From: Alentia gelatinosa
Lineage: Eukaryota; Annelida; Polychaeta; Phyllodocida; Polynoidae
DNA length: 64,000 nt
Direction of reading: 5' to 3'
Assembly: GCA_950022655.1 (NCBI GenBank)
Contig: OX465584.1
Coordinates: 29,795,469-29,859,468 of the forward strand
The notes below the pieces were generated by a model. That model was not told where the DNA came from. It saw only the letters and a program-made list of their open reading frames with translations, and made no database searches. Position 1 is the first letter of the stretch, and the number at the start of each line of letters is the position of its first letter. This document shows, in pieces, positions 54,201-63,332 of this stretch. The translations under genes were made by a program, and so were the position numbers.

Positions 54201-57200
54201 TTAACTTTTAGTTATCTTATTTATAGGAGGCATACATACACAATATACGATGCTTGACAGGGCTGTGACACGACTATAGCCAAAAAATTTCCGAGAGACT
54301 GACGTCTCCACAATGAACTCGCAGAGAGTTGACGGGAGAAAACAAGATGAAGTTCTTACTTCATACATACATATACATACAGACACAATATTCTCTGGTT
54401 TCAAATAAAAGTGGTGGTGAACTGAGGAGTTGACGCAGATCAGAGCGCATGATAAGATATTGTGCAGTCAACTCCGAGAAGTATACAACCACTTGTACCT
54501 GAAACCAGTCTATATTGTATTTACTAGCCACCTTTTCCCTACAAGTGGCGTACCAATATTAGTTTATTTAGCTACACACTATTTTTTTCATATGCACTAT
54601 ATTTCCATATGCGCCGGTTTTTGCAGCCTGGAGCATAACACATATCTGTATGCTCTGGGTATGGTGATACACATTCCCTATGTGTTTTCTTTGGACATTT
54701 TGTATTAATATAATCAACGCTCTACACTCCTTGTACTCAATGAAGAAGTTACTGATATTACAGAAGTCACACTGTCGACGGTTAACAATTCTGCGCCTGT
54801 AGAGGTAGGTATTAGTTGGAATGATGAAATGGAACAATCTAGACTGTAGTGCCTCAAATTCTGTAAGCCGCACTGCACGAAAAGTACCGCTTTACATATG
54901 TATCCGAAACGCGTCTAACAGTAGGATTTTGCGTCTAGAAGTTGGACCTGTTATCCGTCTCGTAGACGCCTTATCTAGTGGCGTATATACATGTCCATGG
55001 TGCGGTCTTATATACGTCATATATACGCCTGGTCCCGTTGTATATACACCAACATCCAAACATCTTTGCAACTTGGGGACACTACTGGTAGCATATTTCA
55101 TTTGCCATTAACCAATTAAATAGTGCAACAGAAGGGAAATGTAATGAAGGTAACCATTGAAGGTAACCATGGTATATTCTTAATCAATGAGAGGTAGTCG
55201 AGGAATGTACCGATTATCTCGAAGATTTCTTTCACCCTTTGAAAGGGCATGAAGGCATCCTTCTCTGTAATATCCCCCACCTTCAGCATTCCTGCCCTTT
55301 TTCCGATTAGGAATAATTAGTGACTTACCATATTTTTGTTGTGAATCAATTATTCCATAGACTTTCACTTTGTTTTCCCCTCTCTGTGATGGGAGGGAGT
55401 ATAGACTAGTCCAAGGTTGTAACAATTCATGGTAAAGCAGAGAGGCTTTTTTGGGGATGTCATACATCCTTATAGAGTAAAAGAAACCATACACTCCTTG
55501 ATACCTATTAACTGTGTGAAACAAAGAGTCCATAAATTAAAATCCTACTTACATTTCTCTATGCTATTTCTATATCTTTTATTCCCTTTAGAAGAGAGAG
55601 ACAGATAATTCGTGTGAAAATGTATTAATCGTTTGATATTGAGACACCTCACTCATAACTGGAACTATGTACCGATTAATCTTAGAATATCGTCTAAGTG
55701 TATGCAAAAGGGACCAAAAAACTCTCTTGAATAAGATTTGAAATATCTAGATCTACTCTTATGCGTCACTCAGAAGCAACAGTCGTTTTTTTCTCCGACT
55801 CCTACTTTTGTGAGTGTGACCACTGATGCTTGACTTGTGAACTCAGCTATAAAGATAGGATAGTCTTACAGTGTGACATCATCACTGACATTCCTTTAAC
55901 ATAGGAATAATGCTGTGAGACATTTTTGCGGATCAAGATTGAGCTAACCGGAACGTATATATGTTTTACTCACCTGAACATATCGTGCCATTCAGGTAGG
56001 GCCTGAGGTTGCCGTTACACTCCTTACATTGGCGTACAGGATCGTAACACTTGCCACATGTGGTGTCAGAACATTTGCCAGCAGGTATACCTACGTCAAA
56101 TAAAAACCGTTAACACATGTAAACTTGCTGTCACTGTGAACTTATACTATGATATGGCATGACTAAGCTTTATGTTATGTCCTTATACCTACTATTATAT
56201 ATATATGGAAGAGCAAGGTAAACCTAAATTACTTAACCAAATAAAAACTTGTAAGAGAATATTATGAGGTATTGTGTATTTCATCAAGAATAAAGTCAAT
56301 TGAAAATGTCTCTTAATCAAGTCATGTGTGGGTCTGAGTGTGTAAGAATAAAAAACCTGGTCAGTAGACGAAGAAGTATATGTGTGTTGGGGGGGGGGGG
56401 TCCTTATATAGAGGAACTGGGTTTAGGTAGACTAGGTCTATTCACCCTGCTCCTATCCCCATACCTCCTTACTGGGTCTGTGTTTGTTTGTTTCTGTTTG
56501 TCTCAAAATTCACGGTCGTTCATTCCTTGTCCATCTATCTGTATGTATGTCAATTTAATGTGGGGGAGCGAATTATGTATGGATCTCTTTCCCTGCCTCT
56601 TATATAAATATGGTTGGTTTGCTATGTTGAAAAGTCTGTCCAATCAGATATTTCAATTTGAATACCAAATTGAATGGTCTGTCTCATCATATGGAACTTC
56701 CATTGCTATACATTAGAGTCTGTCCCATCAAATTTGAAATGTGCATGCATTGTAAAGTGGTAGCAGAGTAGTCAGCCAGAACAAACAGGCTCTTGAGTAT
56801 AGCTAGCTATTTAGTAAGGTAGATAGTGAGTGGTTGTGGGAGGGTAGAGGAGAGGGCTATTATGGCTGTAAGGTAGAATGGCTTCAGGCCCGCATGTATG
56901 TCAAACTCTCAATCTGTCTCTGTCCCTAGCAGTTTATTCATTTGTTTACAGCTGAATCTCTGTCTGTCTTAATGAAGGTCCTTGATCAAGGGCTTTGGTA
57001 AGTCTACGGTCAAGTTTCAGGTGTAAGCTTGTTAACAGGGTTGAACGGAGTAAAACTGGTTTGTCTGGTCTGTACAAAGTGGATCTGAATAATACAAAGC
57101 TAAGTCTCTCACATCAGATATGACGATCTGAATCGCGTGTAATTAGGTCTGTCCCATCAGAGTTGAAAATTAAAATACTATATTATTTTGTTTTGTTTAT

Positions 57201-60200
57201 TTAAACTGGATTCTAGGTTAGGCCTGCGAAGCTGACGCATCTTGTGTGCTCACAATAAAACCATCTGGTGGACTTGCGACAATGCGACTACATACGACCG
57301 TGCGAAGACATGTGACGATATTAAAAGGTTTTGATATTGTTGCATGCCGGTCGCTTGTCCATGCAACTTCGCATTTAACTCCCAAGCGCCCACCAGAAAA
57401 TTTTGCTGCGACTTTTCATATGACCGGGCGAACATGTGTGACCGGTAAGTCACAAGAAATTTGCATAAGCATTGACAGGTATGGTACCACTTGTTTCCTA
57501 TATCAACATTTTATATTTCTTAAACGAAATCGATATTAGTAGGAAGGTCAGCATGTATTCACATTGATGAATTCAATGTACATGACGATAATACACGAAC
57601 GTCACCCATTTGTCTGAAATTATGGTTCGACAATATCACTTTTGAATACATATGCGATACGCTGATTCACATTGCCTAATTTGTTGAATAACCTGAAACC
57701 TTTACTTAAATCCAAGACTAAAAGGAGAGCACTCACTCTCGCATTTCGATCCATTGTGGTTAAGGTAATAACCCTTCTCACACTTGTTACAACGAGGTGT
57801 CTTCTCTTCATCCATTGGCTCCGAGCAAGTCAAGCAATTCGGGAAGGTACGGAAACAATCTAAAAGAAATTACACATCTTGAATATAATATTTAGCAATC
57901 TTTCTGAGCAGAAATACCTCAGGGTTTTTTATTTATTCTTTCCAATGTTATTTGCTTTTTCCCATCGGGCTTTATAATACTAGGTCGTTCGATCCAGGCA
58001 GGTGCAACGTTTACATATTTTAAAGTTGTCAATCTCTACCATAAGCCGGATTCGGGTTGACCGACTAGTATGGGTAAGGGGTAGTATGGTGAGGGGACAG
58101 TATGGTAAAGGGGCAGTAGGATGGAGGGGCAGTATTGTAGAGGGGCAGCATGGCAGAGGGACAGCATTCTAGAGGGGCAGTATGGTGGAGGGGCAGTATG
58201 GTGGAGGGGCAGTATGGAATATGGGCAGTATGGTGGAGGGGCAGTAGGTTGAAAGGCAGTATGGAAGAGGGACAGTATAGTAGAGGGACAGTATGGTAGA
58301 AGAGTCAGTATGGTTGAGTATGGTAGAGGGACAGTATGGTAGAAGGGGCAGTATGGTGGAGGGACAGTATGGTAGAGGGGCAATAAAGTAGAGGGACAGT
58401 ATGGTAAAAGGACAGTATGGTAGAGGGACAGTATAGTAGAGGGGCAGTATGGTCTAGGGACAGTATAGTAGAGGGGCAATATGGTGGAGGGGAGGTATGG
58501 TGGAGGGGCTATTCCCTCTCCAGTTCCCGTCAGACTGGTGGAGAAACCTGGGACACTGGGCTTCTGAACCTATCTTCATGCAGTTGTCACGGAATATGTA
58601 AAATGGGACACTGGAATCTCTGAGCTTCTTTGATATATAAATAAAACCTGCACGCATCACTGAAAGAATCCTTCTTTTCAACCTCAAAATTCAGTGTGAG
58701 CATGTATATTTCTTTCTTAGTTTGTCTTTTTCTTTTGTAAATGAATTGTATTTGAGCACAGAATTACAACACGCCCAAAACTATAAATGGATGGCATGTA
58801 ACGATATGAGGTCCTACTTACTTTGACAAATGCCATTCCTCTCCAGGTAGTATCCGTCCTCACACTTCTTACACACTTCGCTGCTGCTACAATTCATACA
58901 GAATTCAGGGCACTCTGAAAGACGAGATAGGGTATTTATTATTACTCTGAATGTTGTTGGTGGCATGTAATATCCTATGTGTTTATTGTATCATCATGCC
59001 TTGTTCTTGCGCTGTTTGTCTAATCAATGTTATGATGCATTTGTTTACATTAATCTTGTATTCTAAGTAAGCTTGTTTACCTGTACCGACTGACAAATTC
59101 GGGAATTACAAATGAGACCTTAATGAAGAAGAATAAAACAGCAGTTCTTAAAGTGAAGACCCTGAGACATCCGAATACCTGTTTCGGCGTAATATCTATA
59201 GGAGGTATCTTTTTGAAAATAAATATAGATTTAATCATGATTCAAAAGGAATGATCTGAAGATTTCTGAAAACCAATCGACACCCCTACAACTGACACTT
59301 CCGGAAACTGATTAAATACTTTATTTTCCTATGTGATATTTGTACAATAATTACATGTTGTGGTTAACTCCAAACAGAAACTACGTATATAAATATATTT
59401 ATGGCAATTACCAGTGAACGTATGAAAATATAACAGTACAGGGTTCAAGAGGAAGCAACTTGTTCGCCTTGTTCGATTTTTTCCATTCAATTTTGTCTGA
59501 TAAAACAGAATACATCTTCTAAATGAATAAATGTTATACAACACATTGAAAGAGGTTTAGAATGTATACTCTTATTGTCAAAATATATCCTATTTACAAC
59601 ATATCATTTCATGCGACAATGTGGCCCCAAAGACAACTCTGGTATATTTTTTGTCGTTCGTAGTATATTCAACGGCCCCCAGATTGTTGATCGAGGTATC
59701 GTCCATTCACGTTTTATTGTTTATCGTTGGGCCGGGATATCTCTTCAAAAGTCTCCCTCACATCTCCTGGCAGGCGACACCCCTAGGGGCATCGTGGGTG
59801 ATTCATGATAACAATTAAAAGTATATTTATTGATTTAAACTATCGGACATATGTTTATCATTACTCGAATACAGCGTTGCAGTGTTAGAGGGCAGATATC
59901 TGAAATATTCAGTTGGCGGCAAGTGTACCTTGAACCAGTAGGTGTTTCTATCCGTTACTTTCCGCCAAGATTGTCTGTACTGCTTGGAGAGTGTGTATTT
60001 TGTACTCTCGAACCCAATCGAACATTTTCTCATTTCCTTCCTGTATTTTTTATAGAAAATATAATGAGCATAAAGCTAGGCTTCATCATCAATTTGTTGC
60101 CTATGAATATTTCCTGTCATGTATTTCTGCTTTCAGAACCTATATAGGAAAAAGTACTTTGTTTGAAGTGCATACCCCAAATACCGTATGTGTCAGAGCC

Positions 60201-61343
60201 ATGCCAACCTCTTCGTGGGAATAGAGTAGAGACAGAGGCGGCGGCCAATCTAGGACTCAGACAGAGCAGGACCTCACCTGACCTCAGCACAACACATGCA
60301 TAGGCCATAACCATGCCAGGTAGAATATTGGTGAAACGTTCAGAATGTGGGTTCACCCATAGACCTCGTAGTCCTCCAGTATGCAAGTTTGCTGAACCTG
60401 CTAAAATACTGGGGTTCTTAAGGCCTGGGAGCTGTTTCAAAACGTGGGTTAAGTCTATGGTTTTGAGCTCCCAGGTCTGTTAGACAGGACCGGTCAAGTA
60501 GGGAATACGGTCTAATGCCACTCAGAATAGAAAAGGAAAATGCACTATTTCTGATCCAGTGCTTCAATTCATGTCTGGGAAAATACATAACTATGCTACA
60601 ATTGAAGAAGTCATTTCTGTTAGCACGAGTATTGTGGCAGCTATGTCCGAAAAGGAATTCAATGTTATGTCTGTCACATACAATAATCGATGGTTTTGTG
60701 GACAGGTTGTCGTAAACCACGAGGGTTTGACGCGTCGTAATATACGAGCGCTACGAGGGCTTTATAAACGAGTTGTTTAAAAAGCCGCCTGTCCAAATAG
60801 CCACCGTTTAAACATTATATATATGATTCGCCTTCTCGAATAAATTTGACCGAGCAAATTGCCAAATGAAAGGGTATAACAACAAGAGCTTTTGTGATTG
60901 AGGGTCGAATACTAAACAAGCACTAGTTCACCGAATGGTTTTGGTTAGGGTTTGAGGGGTCGTGGTTTATAAAGCGCCTATATATTTTAGATGGGGACTT
61001 AGTTTACGATGGATAAAAATGCCAAGTACTAAACGAGTGGTTTCATGGTAAAGTGTGATCAAATGGTGAGGGGAATAGGGGAGATTATGTGCATATCAGT
61101 TAAGTTACGTGGACCACAAAAGTGTCGCGGGCACAAAAACTTGAAAAATAATAATAAGCCCAGAGGTAGGTAGATGTGCGAAGGCTTTCATACAATGTAG
61201 ACAGATTGTGGTAGTTGTAAAGTTTAAGGTATATGACTTACTTTTGCAAACCGCAAAATAACCGTCTTTAGATATGTAGTATCCAGACTCACAATCGTCA
61301 CAAGTTGAGGGACTGCCGCATTTTTTGCAGTGAGCAGAGCACG
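45228..61343 (-). CDS. Gene 2: cysteine modules followed by a Ly6/uPAR domain (5' end beyond the window)
   Basis: Seven exons are recognised: 61242-61343, 58822-58914, 57737-57859, 55974-56090, 53650-53750, 48502-48618 and 45228-45299. The first four are phase 1-1 six-cysteine modules like those of gene 1. The last three join (phase 1 start, then phase 0, phase 0) into a ten-cysteine Ly6/uPAR three-finger domain: C-x2-C-x4-C...C...C-x3-C...C-x2-CC-x4-CN. The stop follows 11 residues after the diagnostic LCN, and the tail (KWAKGMIGKIP) is too short and polar for a GPI signal, so a secreted product is likely. About 240 residues are visible; signal peptide and further modules should lie to the right. 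Introns hold a LINE, a Ngaro-like element and several MITEs. Confidence 0.83.
45852..46020. mobile_element. TIR MITE GGACCTGTTTCACTA, clean copy
   Basis: GGACCTGTTTCACTAATTTC at the left and ACTAGTGAAACAGGTCC at the right are inverted ends about 170 bases apart. Inside are two GTCTAGATGG blocks. It matches the compound copy at 15 kb. Confidence 0.8.
46419..47930 (-). mobile_element. LINE, truncated ORF2 (linker, reverse transcriptase, tail)
   Basis: From 5' to 3' on the minus strand: NPKYFWRYIRSMW (about 47840-47885), then a frame change, then the RT at 47754-47080 with NWRPITLTPI, NSQYGFRRGMGT and SIYVDLRKAFDAVPHELL. Next come FGVPQGSVVGPILFNLFIND (about 46980-47042) and YAEDLVLYKSG (YADD changed to YAED, with a stop just before). 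The frame at 46931-46419 has NFNKTKMVWH and KYIGVIIGSNLDFNSYV. The endonuclease is absent, so the copy is 5'-truncated. A T-rich run near 46080-46100 may be its tail. Confidence 0.85.
47940..48501. other. Intron of gene 2; nothing recognised
   Basis: No repeat ends, exons or coding remnants were identified in this stretch. Confidence 0.4.
48502..48618 (-). CDS. Gene 2 exon: Ly6/uPAR domain part 2
   Basis: This is a 117-nt, phase 0-0 exon with TTTATTTTACAG before it and a GTACGT donor. It encodes the central sheet (GFVTFQDTQSGYKVKDVRR) and cysteines 5-6 (IDCKPGC). Confidence 0.78.
48619..49838. other. Intron of gene 2; no gene recognised
   Basis: Short open frames on both strands at 49160-49470 have no known domain. 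The stretch 49640-49740 contains TACTGGCCACCA and TACCGGCCACCA, part of a dispersed repeat also seen near 43115. Confidence 0.4.
49839..49967 (+). repeat. Ngaro split direct repeat A1
   Basis: This left-terminal repeat is about 90% identical to A2 at 52261-52388 over its whole length. Confidence 0.88.
50022..50527 (+). pseudogene. Ngaro gag-like ORF, frameshifted
   Basis: A possible start is the MGKQKSTSPKNTRAAKRRK frame at 50022, followed by a shift into the frame of 50081-50527. The second part contains a Cys/His cluster (CPDYNAKAGCTKPEGH, then HFC and HRHAKTVC) like the zinc-binding end of DIRS/Ngaro gag proteins. A stop at 50525 ends it. Confidence 0.6.
50757..51560 (+). pseudogene. Ngaro reverse transcriptase/RNase H region, internally deleted
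   Basis: The catalytic motif is SVAYLDDFAGA (about 50940-50972), followed by LGVKLAPNKCQPPTTRMEYG and the thumb-like RPELSSIVGRLIYVAQCIPH. The first half of the RT palm, with the first catalytic Asp, is missing between roughly 50870 and 50930. The stretch to 51560 in a shifted frame (HLTPEARLDLTWF...) fits the RNase H-like region of this group. Confidence 0.75.
51590..52175 (+). pseudogene. Ngaro tyrosine recombinase
   Basis: The first part (51730-51905) reads LLGYFALLRASNLVPAKDVV with the first catalytic Arg, then FHSTKTRT with the catalytic Lys. After a frame change, 51997-52175 reads LHSLRREGALEDEALL, the H-x-x-R box, and SLRAYVPAD with the candidate nucleophile Tyr. The recombinase integrates circular element DNA. 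All expected catalytic residues can be placed, but they are split over two frames. Confidence 0.8.
52161..52236 (+). repeat. Ngaro split direct repeat B1
   Basis: It overlaps the end of the recombinase frame and is over 90% identical to B2 at 52443-52519. AATAAA is present in both. Confidence 0.88.
52261..52388 (+). repeat. Ngaro split direct repeat A2
   Basis: The internal copy of the left-terminal A repeat, placed between B1 and B2 as in typical Ngaro elements. Confidence 0.88.
52443..52519 (+). repeat. Ngaro split direct repeat B2
   Basis: The right-terminal B repeat; the element ends here and another transposon starts within about 10 bases. Confidence 0.88.
52531..53268. mobile_element. 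TIR DNA element AGACCCGGCTCCATCAGAGA
   Basis: The left end AAGACCCGGCTCCATCAGAG and the right end CTGATGGAGCTGGACATT are inverted, each flanked by TA. Sub-terminal AAACGCCGGGCGAGG and CGGTCGACCGGCGTTTATAG also pair. The element is about 740 bases with no transposase. The AAGRCCCGG start links it loosely to the AAGGCCCGG family. Confidence 0.65.
53650..53750 (-). CDS. Gene 2 exon: Ly6/uPAR domain part 1
   Basis: This is a 101-nt exon, phase 1 at its 5' side and phase 0 at its 3' side. It encodes GCFECNGTDCYKPTI and ends DGNYYCW, giving cysteines 1-4 of the domain, including the C-x2-C start typical of the family. One potential N-glycosylation site (NVS) is present. Confidence 0.82.
53751..54690. 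other. Intron of gene 2; nothing recognised
   Basis: No supported exon or repeat. Open frames at 54201-54404 (minus) and 54430-54708 (plus) lack known domains. Confidence 0.4.
54690..54873 (-). mobile_element. LINE ORF2 C-terminal zinc-knuckle fragment
   Basis: The minus strand reads EALQSRLFHFIIPTNTYLYR then QCDFCNISNFFIEYKECRAL. This is the LQYRI-x-HRI-x-PTN...C-x-FC...H-x-x-x-C tail of many LINE ORF2 proteins, with the His replaced by Tyr. The rest of the LINE is not seen. Confidence 0.6.
54874..55973. other. Intron of gene 2; nothing recognised
   Basis: No exon or repeat boundary supported; the minus-strand frame at 55180-55533 has no known domain. Confidence 0.4.
55974..56090 (-). CDS. 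Gene 2 exon: six-cysteine module
   Basis: This is a 117-nt, phase 1-1 exon. The pattern is C-x4-C-x2-C-x6-C-x2-C-x12-C, preceded by IPAGK. It is the last module before the Ly6 domain. Confidence 0.85.
56091..57736. other. Intron of gene 2; minor repeats only
   Basis: TCTGTCCCATCA-like words recur several times at 56625-57160. A block at 57263-57402 begins TCTGGTGGACTTGCGACA and ends with the near-inverse CAAGCGCCCACCAGA, which may be a small TIR element of about 140 bases. Confidence 0.4.
57737..57859 (-). CDS. Gene 2 exon: six-cysteine module with long third loop
   Basis: This is a 123-nt, phase 1-1 exon. The pattern is C-x6-C-x2-C-x11-C-x2-C-x12-C, with an acidic SEPMDEEKTPR loop and CNKCEKGYYLNHNGSKC. 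Confidence 0.87.
58055..58515. repeat. 17-bp minisatellite, purine-rich strand
   Basis: Degenerate tandem copies of GGGGCAGTATGGTGGAG, with units of about 16-18 bases. The long minus-strand frame rich in Tyr, Pro and Cys is a product of this repeat. Confidence 0.95.
58822..58914 (-). CDS. Gene 2 exon: six-cysteine furin-like module
   Basis: This is a 93-nt, phase 1-1 exon. The pattern is C-x3-C-x2-C-x5-C-x2-C-x11-C with CKKCEDGYYLERNGIC, close to gene 1 exons 5 and 10. Confidence 0.88.
58915..61241. other. Intron of gene 2; no gene recognised
   Basis: No exon supported. Near 60428, GGGAGCTGTTTCAAAACG resembles an end of the TIR MITE at 12.3 kb, with TTTTGAGCTCCC 40 bases on. A 73-codon plus frame (60559-60780, VTYNNRWFCGQVVVNHEG) was not recognised. 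Confidence 0.4.
61242..61343 (-). CDS. Gene 2 exon: six-cysteine furin-like module
   Basis: This is a 102-nt, phase 1-1 exon with TTTTTCTTGCAG before it and a GTAAGT donor. The pattern is C-x3-C-x2-C-x5-C-x2-C-x14-C (CSAHCKKC; CDDCESGYYIS). It is the most 5' exon seen. Confidence 0.87.
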
Positions 61344-61814
61344 CTGCAAGAAAAATCCATAATTTAGAGATATCATCAGATTTGTTTCTTCTTCATCAGA
61401 TTGATGATAACATATATTTTATTATTAAATAAGTGTGTAATAGTGTGAATGAAATACTGCCCGATTCATTTCATTTATTAAAAAAACCACCATTTTATTG
61501 CATATCTCGTCGTACGTGTACGAATTATTCTGATACAGTATCTGAGGTTACAGGATAGAACGGTATGTAGCTATAGTAAAATTGGCTCTGGGTTTTTAAG
61601 TGCGATATAGAAAGAGAGCGTTTAATAGAAACATGGGAAAAGGTTAGAGAAAAGTACTAGTATGAAATGTGATGATGTGATGAATACAGTTGACTATTAA
61701 TGTACAAACTTACATACATACATATCAGAAACTATGGGTACAAGTAATTATATAGAACGTCCTGACCATGCTGTACAATTCACAGAACGAGATGGTTATT
61801 TACGGTTTGTACGT

Positions 61815-62230
61815 ACCGAGGCATTTATGCCCCTTAACCACAATGCCCCTCACAAAAATTGCTCCTTAATCATATTGCCCCTCCACCATACTGCTCCTCT
61901 ACAATTCTGTCCCTCCATCATACTGCCCCTCCACCATATTGCCCCTCTACAATATTGTCCCTCCCCCATACTAACCCTCCAGCATATTGCCCATCTACAA
62001 TACTGTCCCTCACCATACTGCCCCTCCACCATACTGCCCCTTAACGACTGCTCCTTAACCGCACTGCAACTCACCTGTACTGCCCCTCACCTATACTGCA
62101 CCTCACCAATCGTGTCTCTTAACCATACTTTCCCTAAACCATACTGCTCCTCAACCATTCCGCCCCTCACCAATACATTCACTCAGCCACCATATTGCCC
62201 CCCAACCATACTGCCTCTAAACCATAGTGC
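61815..62230. repeat. 17-bp minisatellite, opposite orientation
   Basis: Tandem copies of CTCCACCATACTGCCCC, the reverse complement of the unit at 58.1-58.5 kb. It is interrupted on its right by the TTAA MITE. Confidence 0.93.
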
Positions 62231-62236
62231 CCTTAA

Positions 62237-62574
62237 CCCTTTTCCTGCAGCACCCAATTCCTCTGATCACCATTGTACAGCAGGCAATGCCTGCATAAGC
62301 GACCCTGCTACAGCAGGCACCTTTTTTTGAAAATAGCAATGTCACAAGATGTGTCATGTGATTTGAGTAATTTACCTTGGTAGCTGATGATATTTTGTTA
62401 TACCAAATCTAAGGTCAATATGCTGTTTTTACTATGTCAAAATTTCTTTCAATTCAAACAATTATTTTTTTATTTATTGGAGGCATCATGCTGCGGTAGC
62501 CAGGGGAATGCCTGGAGGCATCATGCTGCTGTAGCCAAGGGAATGCCTGGAGGCATTATGCTGCTGTTAAAGGG
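62237..62574 (+). mobile_element. TTAA (piggyBac-like) MITE copy 4
   Basis: TTAA occurs at 62233-62236 and 62575-62578. The ends are CCCTTTTCCTGCAGC and GCTGCTGTTAAAGGG, an inverted pair. Inner GAATGCCTGGAGGCATxATG repeats replace the GATGCCTTAAGGCATCAT palindromes of the other copies. Confidence 0.75.
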
Positions 62575-62689
62575 TTAAACGTTACCATACCTCAGTTAAC
62601 GCCTTGGGCAGTATTGCACGACCTGACCATTGTGCAATAAACATTAACACTACTAACTCTCATTCAGTTTCTACTAAATCCTCTACAAT

Positions 62690-63165
62690 ACTGCCTCTAA
62701 ACTGTATCATACTGTCCCTTGAGCAATAATGCCTTTCAACCATACTGCCCTTAATCAATACTGTCCTTAAACCATACTGCCCCTTTACCCTTGTGCCCCA
62801 AACAACACTGCCCCTCATACGGGTACTATGGTCAGGGACAGTGTGGTTTAGGGGCAGTATGGTTGAGGGGCAGTTTGGTGGAAGGGTACTATGGTGAGGG
62901 GCAGTAAGTTTTAAGAGCAGTATATGGTCAATGGCCAGTATGGTTAAGGGCCAGTATTGTTGAGGGACAGTATCATTTAGGGACAGTATGCTGAGGGGCA
63001 GTATCTTTCAGGGGCAGTATGGTGAAGAGGCAGTACCATGGAGGGGCAATAAGATTCAGGAGCATTTTTGGTGAGGGACAGTATGATTAAGGGACAGTAT
63101 GGTGAGGAGCAGCATATTCGAGGGGTGGTGTGAGTGAGAGGCAGTATGGTGAGGAGCAGTATGGT
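62690..63165. repeat. 17-bp minisatellite, both orientations
   Basis: Copies of the CATACTGCCCCT type run to about 62815, and then copies of GGGGCAGTATGGT run from about 62830 to 63165. The switch gives a large inverted arrangement centred near 62820. Confidence 0.9.
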
Positions 63166-63187
63166 TGAACGATGTTTTTATTATCGT

Positions 63188-63332
63188 AAAACTGGATGAG
63201 GTTTAATCTTGGCCACTGTATTCCACGACTGGTTTTTGGCAAAGTGACTTCATGAGGCGAAGCCGAGTGAAGTCCGGAGCCAAAACTTCAGGAGTGGAAT
63301 GCGGTGGCCAAGATTAAAACGAATCAAGTTTT
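63188..63332. repeat. Fold-back hairpin element
   Basis: TTTAATCTTGGCCACTGTAT pairs with the inverse ATGCGGTGGCCAAGATTAAA, and TTGGCAAAGTGACTTCA with TGAAGTCCGGAGCCAA. The tip is GAGGCGAAGCCGAG. It lies just outside the minisatellite. Confidence 0.75.

Noticed and set aside
58036..58479. 147-codon minus frame rich in Pro, Tyr and Cys, with a similar plus-strand frame at 61734-62330
   Set aside because: Both are readings of the 17-bp minisatellite and have no domain.
60559..60780. 73-codon plus frame (VTYNNRWFCGQVVVNHEG)
   Set aside because: No recognised domain, splice signals or neighbours; may be a transposon relic but cannot be supported.
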